Shown here piece after piece: positions 1-6,342 of a stretch of 7,740 nucleotides of DNA. The notes beneath the pieces are model-generated. The model searched no databases, was not told where the DNA came from, and saw nothing but the letters and a program-made list of their open reading frames with translations. The position numbers and the translations under genes are program-made. Each line of letters starts with the position of its first letter. The stretch's first letter is position 1. This DNA comes from an uncultured Ruminococcus sp. GTDB taxonomy: Bacteria > Bacillota > Clostridia > Oscillospirales > CAG-272. Location: NCBI GenBank assembly GCA_902803255.1, contig CADCPG010000221.1:1-7740 (forward strand). Reading direction: 5' to 3'.

Positions 1-17
1 CATCTTTCATCTTTATT

Positions 18-46
18 ATTATATCATATTTTACCACTTTATTGCA
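18..46 (-). promoter_or_regulatory. Possible leftward promoter (extended -10 only)
   Basis: Read on the minus strand, bases 23 to 18 give TATAAT preceded by TGA, an extended -10. The 13-base string TGATATAATAATA is identical to the -10 region of the rightward promoter at 129-134, in inverted orientation. The position 17 bases upstream (41-46) reads TGCAAT, a poor -35. It would drive a gene lying left of the window, which cannot be seen. AT-rich DNA can produce such a match by chance, so this is weak. Confidence 0.25.
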
Positions 47-105
47 GTAAATTTTGACGGATTGATCAAATGTTTTTGAACGTATGATGAAAAAACACCG
101 CCGGC

Positions 106-134
106 TGGCCAAACCGGGAAAAAAGTGATATAAT
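106..134 (+). promoter_or_regulatory. Sigma-A type promoter for the FAD oxidoreductase operon
   Basis: A perfect TATAAT -10 at 129-134 is preceded by TG at 126-127 (extended -10). A -35-like TGGCCA at 106-111 sits at a 17-base spacing and matches TTGACA at 4 of 6 positions. The start codon is about 40 bases downstream of the -10. The flanking strings AAAAAACACCG (90-100) and AAACCGGG (111-118) recur at almost the same positions in the nanA promoter. Confidence 0.7.
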
Positions 135-156
135 AATAGACAAATAACCGTTCAGC

Positions 157-163
157 AGGGAGA
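157..163 (+). promoter_or_regulatory. Ribosome binding site selecting the TTG start at 174
   Basis: AGGGAGA lies 10 bases before a TTG codon. Reading from that TTG immediately gives the dinucleotide-binding fold, so the non-ATG start is favoured; no in-frame ATG lies close enough to preserve this domain. Confidence 0.55.
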
Positions 164-173
164 TCAAACACAT

Positions 174-1739
174 TTGTCAGAAACAGCTTTCGATTACATC
201 GTAATCGGCGCCGGTAACGGAGGGCTCGGCGCCGCTCTCACGCTTGCGAAGACGCGCCGGGTGCTGCTCCTGGAGCAGCACAATCTGCCGGGCGGCTGCG
301 CCACCAGCTTCACAAGAGGGAGGTTCGAGTTCGATCCGTCGCTCCACGAGCTCTGCTCGGTCGGGCCCGAGGAGGCTCCCGGAAACATCAGGAAGATGTT
401 CGAGGGATTCGGCGTGGACGTCGACTGGGTCAGGATCAACGACTGCTTCCGCGTCATATCCTGTTATTCCGACGGAACTCCGATGGACGTCACCATGCCG
501 TCGGGCCGCACGGAGTTCATCGACGCCATGGAGAGGTACGTTCCGGGCAGCCGTCCGTATATGGAAAAGATGTTCCGTCTGTTCGACGAAACATCCGCCG
601 CCACCGATTATTTTCTCGAGACGAAGGACCAGAGCGTGCGGTACATGCTGAAGAATTTCCCCAACTTCCTGAGGGTGGGCTCGTATTCGGTGCGCTCGGT
701 CTTCGCGGCGCTGAGACTTCCCGACAAGGTCCAGGACATCATGTCAACCTACTGGACCTATCTCGGAGTGCCGCTCGAGCATCTCTCGTTCTTCCACTAT
801 ACCAACATGGTGCAGACATACGTCGACCGCGGAGCTTATATCCCGCGGAGGACTTCGCACGAACTGAGCCTGCGCCTCGCCGAGCGCTTCCGCGAGCTGG
901 GCGGGACGCTGCTGTACAACACAAGAGCGGAAAAGATTTTATTCGAGGACGGAAAGATCGCCGGAGTGAAGACGAACCGCGGAGAGTTCCGCGCTCCCCG
1001 GGTGCTCGCGAACATCAATCCGGATATCGTTTACGGCCATATGGTGCCGCGCGAATACGTGCCGTCGCGCGAAAAGCGGCTGATCACCGCCCGCCGGGGC
1101 AGATACGGCGCCCGCATGATAGGGGTTTACGTCGGTCTCGACAGGACCGCGGAGGAGCTCGGTATTAAAGACTATTCGCTCTTCCTGCCGGGCGGGTCCG
1201 ACTCGGAGGTCGAGTACCGCAGGATCATGCACGGAATGAAGACCAACGAGTACATGGTCACCGTCTGCCCCAATGTGGCGGTGCCCGATTTTTCGCCTCC
1301 CGGGACCTGCGTGTTCAACATAAACACGCTCGCGGCGCCGGAAGAGTGGAGCAGTCTCGAAGAGAAGGATTACTTCTCATTTAAGGAAAAAGTGGCGGAA
1401 AAGCTGCTGAAGAGGCTCAGAGACAGGGCCGGGATCGACCTTATTCCGCACATCGAGGAGATATCCGTGGCCACGCCCTGGACCTTCGCGCGGTATCTGG
1501 GCGTGCCCGAGGGAGCCGTCTACGGACACGAGCCCAACTCGTGGGACGGGATCATGGCCCGCAGCATGGCGTCCGACAGAGAATCGGTGCCGGGACTGCG
1601 GATCGTCGGCGCCTCGGGAAAGATGGGAGCCGGATACGGCAGCGCATATCTCAGCGGAGCGGGTGAAGCCGAAGCCATGCTTGCCGGCGAGGCGGACGCC
1701 GCCGGCGCCGGGAAAAAGAAAGGCAGGGGCCGGAAATGA
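174..1739 (+). CDS. CrtI/RetSat-like NAD(P)/FAD-dependent oxidoreductase
   Basis: 521 residues with a TTG start. The N-terminus is a classic FAD-binding Rossmann fold: G12-x-G14-x-x-G17, acidic Glu34 ending the second strand, then PGG at 39-41 and a Cys/Ser-rich loop. The C-terminal signature, roughly residues 478-503 (GASGKMGAGYGSAYLSGAGE), is the second FAD contact typical of the phytoene desaturase / carotene isomerase / retinol saturase superfamily (COG1233). Members desaturate, isomerise or saturate C=C bonds of polyenes and other lipophilic substrates; the substrate here cannot be read from sequence. No other carotenoid genes (crtB, crtE) are in the window, so carotenoid synthesis is not supported. 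The gene overlaps the following flavin/2Fe-2S reductase by ATGA, suggesting that reductase donates electrons and that this enzyme works as a reductase (saturase). The C-terminus ends in an Ala/Gly linker and a basic tail (GKKKGRGRK, 513-521) beyond the usual fold. Superfamily assignment is firm; specific function is unknown. Confidence 0.87.
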   Translation: MSETAFDYIVIGAGNGGLGAALTLAKTRRVLLLEQHNLPGGCATSFTRGRFEFDPSLHELCSVGPEEAPGNIRKMFEGFGVDVDWVRINDCFRVISCYSDGTPMDVTMPSGRTEFIDAMERYVPGSRPYMEKMFRLFDETSAATDYFLETKDQSVRYMLKNFPNFLRVGSYSVRSVFAALRLPDKVQDIMSTYWTYLGVPLEHLSFFHYTNMVQTYVDRGAYIPRRTSHELSLRLAERFRELGGTLLYNTRAEKILFEDGKIAGVKTNRGEFRAPRVLANINPDIVYGHMVPREYVPSREKRLITARRGRYGARMIGVYVGLDRTAEELGIKDYSLFLPGGSDSEVEYRRIMHGMKTNEYMVTVCPNVAVPDFSPPGTCVFNINTLAAPEEWSSLEEKDYFSFKEKVAEKLLKRLRDRAGIDLIPHIEEISVATPWTFARYLGVPEGAVYGHEPNSWDGIMARSMASDRESVPGLRIVGASGKMGAGYGSAYLSGAGEAEAMLAGEADAAGAGKKKGRGRK

Positions 1740-2980
1740 GCCGCTTAAAGGTAAAAGAAAAGCTCGAGAAGCTGAAGATCAGGGTCTCGAACAGCAGCCT
1801 GCGCGACATCCTGCGCACCAAAAACCTGTCGAAAAAGCGTGAGGAAACGATCGCCGCGGCGCCGGAGAGCACCGCGGACGGGACCTTCGCGATAAACGCG
1901 CACGCGCGTCATCTCCATCCCGACAGCCTCCGGCTCGTCGTGCGGAACATAGAGGAAAGACTGGCCGGCGGAGCCAAGAGCTACCTGCTCGTCGCGGACG
2001 GCGGCGGCCCGCTGCCCGGGTTCCGGGCGGGCCAGTACCTGTCCTTCCGTTTCACGGCCGGAGGCAGCAACGTTACGAGGGCGTACTCGATCAGTTCGTC
2101 CCCGGCCGACGCCGCGAACGGCTTTTACATCGTCACGGTCAAGCGCACCCCGGGCGGATTCGCCGGAAACGCGCTGCTCGACAGCCTTAAGGTCGGCGAC
2201 AGGATCGTCTCGTCCGCGCCCGAGGGCAATTTCTTCCACGAGAAGCTCCGCGACGGCGATAATATCCTTGCGATAGCCGGAGGCTCGGGGATCACTCCCT
2301 TCGTATCGATGGCCGGGGCGATCCGCGACGGCACCGAGGACTTCGGCCTGACTCTCCTCTACGGAGCAAAAGACCGCGGCGGCCTGCTCTACCGCGAGCA
2401 GCTCGACCGCATCTCCGCCGTCTGCGGCAGAGTCAGGGTCGTTTACGTGCTCGAGGAGGGGGCCGACGCGGACAAAGGCGAGGAAAGCGGCTTTATCACG
2501 GCGGATATCATAAGGAAATACAAACCTGAAGGCGACTGCGGGGTATTCGTCTGCGGCTCGGCCGCGATGAAAAGATATATCCGCGGACAGCTTGCGGAGC
2601 TCGGGATACCGTCCCGTCTGATACGCGCCGAGGGCTCGCCTTTCGACGGCGACCTGACGGAGCAGCCGGGCTATCCGAAGGCCGGAGGGCTGCCGGATAC
2701 TTTCCCGCTGACGGTGCGGCTCGGGCTCGGCGAGACCGTCATCGAGGCGCGGCGCGACGAACCTCTGCTCGTGTCGATCGAGCGGGCGGGCATCGCGGCG
2801 CCGTCGCGATGCCGTTCGGGCGAGTGCGGCTGGTGCAGAGCGAAGATCGTCTCGGGGGACGTCTATGTCCCGCCCGAGTACGACGTCTCCCGCCGCAGGA
2901 TGGACCGGGAGTTCGGATACGCGCACATCTGCTGCACCTTCCCGCTGTCCCCCGTGACAGTCGAGATCTGCTATACCTGA
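1736..2980 (+). CDS. FAD/NAD(P)H reductase with C-terminal 2Fe-2S ferredoxin domain
   Basis: 414 residues; its ATG overlaps the previous stop (ATGA), with AGGGG about 6 bases upstream, so the two are translationally coupled. Order of parts: a Lys/Arg-rich, probably helical N-terminal extension (about 1-40) and linker; an FNR-type FAD domain with the RAYSISSSP motif (115-123); an NAD(P)H domain with GGSGITP (182-188) and FVCGSAAM (271-278); and a plant-type ferredoxin domain (about 322-414) with Cys359-x4-Cys364-x2-Cys367 and a distal Cys399 (Cys400 is adjacent) in GYAHICC. The domain order matches reductase components such as those of phenol hydroxylase-type or hybrid-cluster-protein systems. 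It should pass electrons from NAD(P)H through FAD to 2Fe-2S and then to an acceptor, most simply the upstream flavoenzyme. The N-terminal extension is not part of the catalytic fold and may serve membrane or partner docking. Fold and cofactors are confident; the acceptor is inferred. Confidence 0.88.
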   Translation: MSRLKVKEKLEKLKIRVSNSSLRDILRTKNLSKKREETIAAAPESTADGTFAINAHARHLHPDSLRLVVRNIEERLAGGAKSYLLVADGGGPLPGFRAGQYLSFRFTAGGSNVTRAYSISSSPADAANGFYIVTVKRTPGGFAGNALLDSLKVGDRIVSSAPEGNFFHEKLRDGDNILAIAGGSGITPFVSMAGAIRDGTEDFGLTLLYGAKDRGGLLYREQLDRISAVCGRVRVVYVLEEGADADKGEESGFITADIIRKYKPEGDCGVFVCGSAAMKRYIRGQLAELGIPSRLIRAEGSPFDGDLTEQPGYPKAGGLPDTFPLTVRLGLGETVIEARRDEPLLVSIERAGIAAPSRCRSGECGWCRAKIVSGDVYVPPEYDVSRRRMDREFGYAHICCTFPLSPVTVEICYT

Positions 2981-2983
2981 CCT

Positions 2984-3010
2984 GCCGGAGAGCCGGCTAT
3001 CCGTTTTTGC
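2984..3010 (+). terminator. Weak hairpin between convergent operons
   Basis: Stem GCCGG (2984-2988) and CCGGC (2993-2997) encloses an AGAG loop immediately after the reductase stop; TTTTT follows at 3004-3008 on the plus strand. The stem is only 5 bp and the T run is 6 bases away, so this is a marginal intrinsic terminator. It is the only candidate in the 16-base gap between the convergent stop codons and it overlaps the last codon of the minus-strand gene. Confidence 0.3.
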
Positions 3011-3563
3011 GCGGCAGCCGCATCATGAGCGCGGGGCCGTTCTCCCGGAGCCACCTTTCGCATCTGCGGTAGTCGGGAAAAGCCGCGACGACCCCGGCGT
3101 AAAACCTGTCCGAGTGGTTCATCTCCTTCAGATGGCAGAGCTCGTGCACTACGACGCTGTCGAGGACTTCGGGTGGCGCCAGCATCAGCAGACAGTTGAA
3201 ATTCAGGTTGCCGCGGCTGCTGCAGCTGCCCCACTTGGTCCTCTGCGCCCTGACGGTCAGCCTTCCGTAGGAAACGCCGACGATCTTTGAGTAATGATCC
3301 GCCCGGGCCGGGATGACGGTCCGGGCAGTTTCGGCGAGAGCTTTGAGCTCTTCCGCGGTAAGCGGTTCGATGTCCGGGAGGGCTTTTTGCCTCTCGGCTT
3401 CTTTTTTCATATGCTTTTCGATCCATTCGCCGTGCCGCGACACGAACTCCTCGATGTCGCGGCAGGGCGTCCGCAGCGGGGATCTGACGATGACCTCGCC
3501 GTTTTTTATCTCAATCGACAGCGTTTTTCTCCGGCTGCGGACGATCTTGTCGATCCGGTACAT
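2997..3563 (-). CDS. YgjP-family (M48-like) zinc metalloprotease
   Basis: 188 residues from an ATG at 3563. The zincin motif His140-Glu-Leu-Cys-His144 is followed by Asn149-His150-Ser, where His150 is the likely third zinc ligand. Just upstream is the family signature TKWGSCSSRGNLNFN (109-123), and the C-terminal FPDYRRCERWL is also typical of the YgjP/PF01863 family. Length fits small single-domain members. No signal peptide or membrane segment is seen, so it should be cytoplasmic. An upstream extension of the frame is open but runs through the repeat tail of the neighbouring gene and is rejected; the chosen start gives the full conserved domain, although its Shine-Dalgarno is weak. It lies 10 bases after the Cys-Ala-tail gene, so it is co-transcribed and possibly translationally coupled. 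YgjP-like proteins are common and poorly characterised. A role in trimming the neighbouring modified protein is inferred from position only. Confidence 0.85.
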   Translation of the reverse strand: MYRIDKIVRSRRKTLSIEIKNGEVIVRSPLRTPCRDIEEFVSRHGEWIEKHMKKEAERQKALPDIEPLTAEELKALAETARTVIPARADHYSKIVGVSYGRLTVRAQRTKWGSCSSRGNLNFNCLLMLAPPEVLDSVVVHELCHLKEMNHSDRFYAGVVAAFPDYRRCERWLRENGPALMMRLPRKNG

Positions 3564-3573
3564 CCAGCTCTGA

Positions 3574-4845
3574 TTACTGCTTTTTTCTGTTCTTCTTCTC
3601 GCGGAGCGCGAGCTGGCGGAGCTTAAGGCCGGTGTTGTAGAAATCCTTGTTCGAGCAGCCGGCTCTGCCGCCTCCGGCGCAGGCGCAGGCGCACGCACAG
3701 GCGCAGGCGCAGGAGCTGTGAGCGCACGAACTGTGCGCGCAGGAGCTGCTTCTGGAAGAAGATGAAGAAGACGAAGAGGAGGAGAAGCGCGGGAGGACCA
3801 CCGGCACCACATGCACCCGCATGAAGGTGTTGGGATCGGTGCTGTAGCGGTAGTCGCCGTCGGTCGTGTGCTTCTTCATATCCTCCGGGATCTCCTCTTC
3901 GGTGACCGTCTCCCGGCTCTTGACGAAGCTTCTTCCGCAGTATTCGCAGTTTTCCTTGCCCTCCGGACGCGGCGCGCCGCAGCCCTGGCAGGCGGGATAG
4001 TACACTATCTTCTCGCGGGTGACCTTTTTCGTCGTTTCGCCCGAGAAGCTCGAGGTCCTGCTGAACACGCCTTTGCTCAGCAAAGCTATGATGACAAGAA
4101 AGACGGTGATGAAAAATCCGAAAGTGAACAGGGATGATATGATCCCCAGAGCGATGCTTCCGAAGTCGGCTCCGCCGTAGTCCTGATCTCCCGTATCGAT
4201 GGTCTTGGTCTCGTCGAACGCGAAGGCGTCATTCGGATAGGTGACGCTGACGGTCAGCTTTTCGCCGTCGGAGAGCGAGCTCTCCCAGGTGTAGTATCCT
4301 GCGCTGTCGACGGTGCACGACGGACTCATCGACGTCGCTCCCCTGCTGTTCCACTTGAGCGAGAAGCTGTCGACGTCGATGCCGTCGAACCAGCCGGGCG
4401 TGAACTGATATACCGTCTCGCCTTCGGTAAGATAGTTCATCTGGTACAGATAGTCCTGAACGAAGCTGAAATCGAAGGATATGACCTCGTCCTTAAAGTA
4501 TTCCCGGTCGAAATCGACGCGTATGAAGCTGCCGTAGTCGGAATAGTACCCGATCGACGAGATATTGTCCGAGAGCGCCTGTACCGACGAGCAGTGGTCG
4601 TTGGGTATGCCGATCTTGACCCAGGATAGGGGGCCTTCGCTGTCGGAATCGAGGACCTTCCACTCGATGTGGCAGTTGAAGAAGACGGTGGCGTCGTCGT
4701 TAATGTCCGCCCTGATGCTGTAGACGAGGATCTCGTCGAGGGCGGCCGCCGAAGCCTGAAAAGGCATGATGAAGACGGTGAGCAGCGAGACGAGCAGGAC
4801 TGCCGCCGCGGCGGAGATCCTTTTTACCGAAGCCGTTTTTTTCAT
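3574..4845 (-). CDS. Exported-domain, single-TM, zinc-ribbon protein with (Cys-Ala) repeat tail
   Basis: 423 residues. Start chosen because GGAGGTGAG lies upstream and a clear signal peptide follows (KK-, hydrophobic 12-28, cleavage after Ala31-Ser-Ala33). Residues 34-228 form a predicted extracytoplasmic beta-rich domain of no family I can name. A strong membrane segment spans about 229-256. The part after it should be cytoplasmic: a zinc ribbon Cys286-x2-Cys289-x10-Cys300-x2-Cys303, an acidic linker, then a low-complexity tail. The tail has ten Ser (355-364), two SSCAH units plus a third SSCA, six Cys-Ala pairs (379-390), GGGRAGCSNKDFY (391-403, with Cys397) and a basic end (KKNRKKQ). Nine cysteines fall in residues 369-397. 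Its start overlaps the radical SAM stop by ATGA, so the two are coupled. I infer the tail may be modified by that enzyme; alternatives are metal binding or a redox-active Cys cluster. Gene structure is confident; function is unknown. Confidence 0.86.
   Translation of the reverse strand: MKKTASVKRISAAAAVLLVSLLTVFIMPFQASAAALDEILVYSIRADINDDATVFFNCHIEWKVLDSDSEGPLSWVKIGIPNDHCSSVQALSDNISSIGYYSDYGSFIRVDFDREYFKDEVISFDFSFVQDYLYQMNYLTEGETVYQFTPGWFDGIDVDSFSLKWNSRGATSMSPSCTVDSAGYYTWESSLSDGEKLTVSVTYPNDAFAFDETKTIDTGDQDYGGADFGSIALGIISSLFTFGFFITVFLVIIALLSKGVFSRTSSFSGETTKKVTREKIVYYPACQGCGAPRPEGKENCEYCGRSFVKSRETVTEEEIPEDMKKHTTDGDYRYSTDPNTFMRVHVVPVVLPRFSSSSSSSSSSRSSSCAHSSCAHSSCACACACACACAGGGRAGCSNKDFYNTGLKLRQLALREKKNRKKQ
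3676..3783 (-). repeat. In-gene low-complexity repeat: poly-Ser, SSCAH and (Cys-Ala)6
   Basis: Bases 3754-3783 encode ten TCN serine codons. Bases 3709-3747 carry 15-base units encoding SSCAH, SSCAH, SSCA. Bases 3676-3711 hold six 6-base units for Cys-Ala, five of them identical (TGCGCC) and one TGTGCG. The near-identity at DNA level suggests recent expansion by slippage or unequal recombination, so copy number may vary between strains and assemblies. The reading frame stays open through the array and conserved-looking sequence (GGGRAGCSNKDFY) follows it. Confidence 0.85.
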
Positions 4846-6236
4846 TCCGCTCTCACCTCCGATCCCGCGTTCTTTTTGACTCTCAGCGGGCATTCGCCCT
4901 CCATCTTCGCCGAATAATCGCGGCGCGCCGCGCACGCTTCGCTGTTCCAGATCCTGTCCCAGCCGGTCTCGAGGAGGTTCCCGAGCGGTTCGCCGTCGAG
5001 CCAGCTCTGGCAGGGGACCGCGTTCCCGCCGGGCGTTACGGCCATGTTTGAGAGGCACGCGCCGCACGTCGGGGCCGCGATGCCGATCTCTTCGCAGAAT
5101 CCGGCGGGCACCCATCCGGGCGAGGTGAAGTTTATCTCCATTCCGTTAGAGAAGCAGTAGCCGGCGGCGCCGGCGAGTATCTCCTTTATCTCGTCCTCCG
5201 AGAGCTGCAGGCGCTCGGATTCCCCGGTCCGCGCGTTTCCGGTCGTGATGAGACCCGAGCAGGTGACGTAGATGACGCCCTTATCATGCAGGAACTCAAG
5301 CGTCTTCAGGTAGTCGCGGTTGAGCGTGCAGAGCGGCGTGTTTACGCTGAGGCTCATTCCGGCGGCGAGCGCGTTTTCGATGGCCGCGACGGTCCTCGCG
5401 TACTGCGGGGCGCCGACGAGCGTGTTGTGGACGGCCTCGTCGGCCGAATAGAAGGTGATCTGGAGGCTGTCGAGCGACGCCTCCTTCAGTTTTGAGACGT
5501 ATCCTTCGTCGAGCAGCACGCCGTTCGTATTGAGGCGTGTGATGAACCACCTGGCGTAGGCGATGAGCTCAAATAGGTCGGGACGCATCGTCGGCTCGCC
5601 TCCGGTGAAGGTGACCTGCGTCACTCCGGCGTCGCGGAGGATGTCGATGATCCGCTTCCATTCTTCCGTCGTAAGCTCCGCCTCGGAGGAGTGGACCTGC
5701 CCGGCCGCGTAGCAGTGCACGCAGTGCTGGTTGCAGTTCCAGACGCCGTTCTTTTCCATCGCGCTGACCATGAGGTCCATCCGGTGCGGGGCGCGCATGA
5801 AGGGCGCGTAGTCGCCGATCGAGATGTAGCCGATCTGCTCGTCCGGTTCTTCGCCGCGCGCGATCTTTGTGAAAGTGTCCATGATCGTGTAGATGTCGCG
5901 GTCGGTCTTGCGTCTGCCGAGCAGGGGATATACCTTCCTCACCGCGCGGCAGGCCGCTTTTCTTATGAGCGCCGCCTCTTTGTCTGATACCGGGTGTCCC
6001 GAGTATTTGTTGACCTCTTTTATGAACTCGCAGAGCAGGATGCTCCAGGAGACTCCGACGGGGATTATGTCCTGGCCGTTGATTATCGCCAGGCTCGGCG
6101 CGATCTCGTCCCCCGAAACGACGGGCGGGACGAGGTGTATCCGCACTGCTCCCGGGCCTTCGGGGTTCAGCGTGGTGTGAAACACCTCTCCGAAGTTCGA
6201 GCGCGCGTATCTCAGCTCGCGTTTGGTTGCCTTCAT
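4842..6236 (-). CDS. Radical SAM enzyme with SPASM-like C-terminal domain
   Basis: 464 residues from an ATG at 6236, with GGAGG 8 bases upstream. The radical SAM core begins near residue 160: Cys168-x3-Cys172-x2-Cys175 (CNQHCVHC) binds the SAM-coordinating 4Fe-4S cluster and GGEP (212-215) binds SAM. The C-terminal part has Cys381, Cys391, Cys394, then G404-x4-Cys409, Cys435 and Cys449. The pattern Cys394-x9-G-x4-Cys409 followed by PLGNLLETGWDRIWNS is typical of SPASM/twitch peptide-modifying enzymes, but the usual later C-x2-C-x5-C-x3-C block is absent, suggesting one auxiliary cluster. Residues 1-160 form an N-terminal domain I do not recognise; no PqqD-like RRE is obvious. It is first in the operon and its stop overlaps the start of the Cys-Ala-tail membrane protein. 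Peptide or protein modification, for example at Cys, is the leading inference; other SPASM-like substrates cannot be excluded. Confidence 0.88.
   Translation of the reverse strand: MKATKRELRYARSNFGEVFHTTLNPEGPGAVRIHLVPPVVSGDEIAPSLAIINGQDIIPVGVSWSILLCEFIKEVNKYSGHPVSDKEAALIRKAACRAVRKVYPLLGRRKTDRDIYTIMDTFTKIARGEEPDEQIGYISIGDYAPFMRAPHRMDLMVSAMEKNGVWNCNQHCVHCYAAGQVHSSEAELTTEEWKRIIDILRDAGVTQVTFTGGEPTMRPDLFELIAYARWFITRLNTNGVLLDEGYVSKLKEASLDSLQITFYSADEAVHNTLVGAPQYARTVAAIENALAAGMSLSVNTPLCTLNRDYLKTLEFLHDKGVIYVTCSGLITTGNARTGESERLQLSEDEIKEILAGAAGYCFSNGMEINFTSPGWVPAGFCEEIGIAAPTCGACLSNMAVTPGGNAVPCQSWLDGEPLGNLLETGWDRIWNSEACAARRDYSAKMEGECPLRVKKNAGSEVRAE
4852..4860 (-). promoter_or_regulatory. Strong RBS for the Cys-Ala-tail protein, inside the radical SAM gene
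   Basis: The minus strand reads GGAGGTGAG ending 6 bases before the ATG at 4845 (the GGAGG core is 10 bases away). It lies within the last codons of the radical SAM gene. It excludes the long upstream extension of this frame, which is only the radical SAM gene read out of frame. Confidence 0.75.
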
Positions 6237-6244
6237 CCGGTTTT

Positions 6245-6249
6245 CCTCC
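6245..6249 (-). promoter_or_regulatory. RBS of the radical SAM gene
   Basis: GGAGG on the minus strand, 8 bases before the ATG at 6236. It begins only 5 bases after the foot of an 11-bp perfect hairpin (6255-6291), so folding of the leader could influence ribosome access. Confidence 0.7.
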
Positions 6250-6254
6250 GTATT

Positions 6255-6291
6255 TCCGCCGCGGTCTCCCGGCCGCCTGCACCGCGGCGGA
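6255..6291 (-). promoter_or_regulatory. 11-bp perfect inverted repeat in the radical SAM leader
   Basis: TCCGCCGCGGT (6255-6265) and ACCGCGGCGGA (6281-6291) are exact reverse complements separated by 15 bases. Transcribed from the minus-strand promoter, this forms a very stable GC hairpin immediately before the Shine-Dalgarno. No T run follows on the minus strand, so it is not a simple intrinsic terminator. It may be a translational control element, an RNA-stabilising 5' structure, or a DNA-level operator. It matches no riboswitch class I recognise. Confidence 0.5.
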
Positions 6292-6316
6292 CGGCCCTTC
6301 GTACCCTGCCGCCCGG

Positions 6317-6342
6317 CGCGCTCCGGCCGGAAGCGCGTTTTT
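6317..6342 (+). terminator. Terminator-like hairpin facing into the intergenic region
   Basis: CGCGCT (6317-6322) pairs with AGCGCG (6332-6337) around CCGGCCGGA, followed by TTTTT (6338-6342) on the plus strand. This has the shape of a rho-independent terminator for rightward transcription, but no plus-strand gene precedes it. It could block antisense read-through across the radical SAM operon. In the minus-strand transcript the same bases form a leader hairpin near the 5' end, which may be its real role. Confidence 0.35.

Noticed and set aside
1..14. Tandem CATCTTT repeat at the window edge; considered as an array or attachment site
   Set aside because: Only two 7-base copies in AT-rich DNA, with no further units or mobile gene nearby.
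1745..2926. 393-codon open frame on the minus strand opposite the flavin/2Fe-2S reductase
   Set aside because: It is the antisense of a well-supported gene in GC-rich DNA; its translation is Arg/Ala-rich without any domain, and no Shine-Dalgarno or promoter serves it.
3722..3738. Inverted repeat GCGCAC-gaact-GTGCGC inside the tail gene
   Set aside because: It arises from the codons of the SSCAH repeat and sits within coding sequence with no T run; no regulatory role is supported.
3564..3812. N-terminal extension of the metalloprotease through Ala-Pro repeats
   Set aside because: The Ala-Pro pattern is the Cys-Ala array of the neighbouring gene read out of frame; the ATG at 3563 already gives the whole YgjP domain.
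4846..5115. 90-residue extension of the Cys-Ala-tail protein
   Set aside because: It overlaps the radical SAM C-terminus in another frame, is Arg-rich, and would bury the clear signal peptide that has its own strong RBS.
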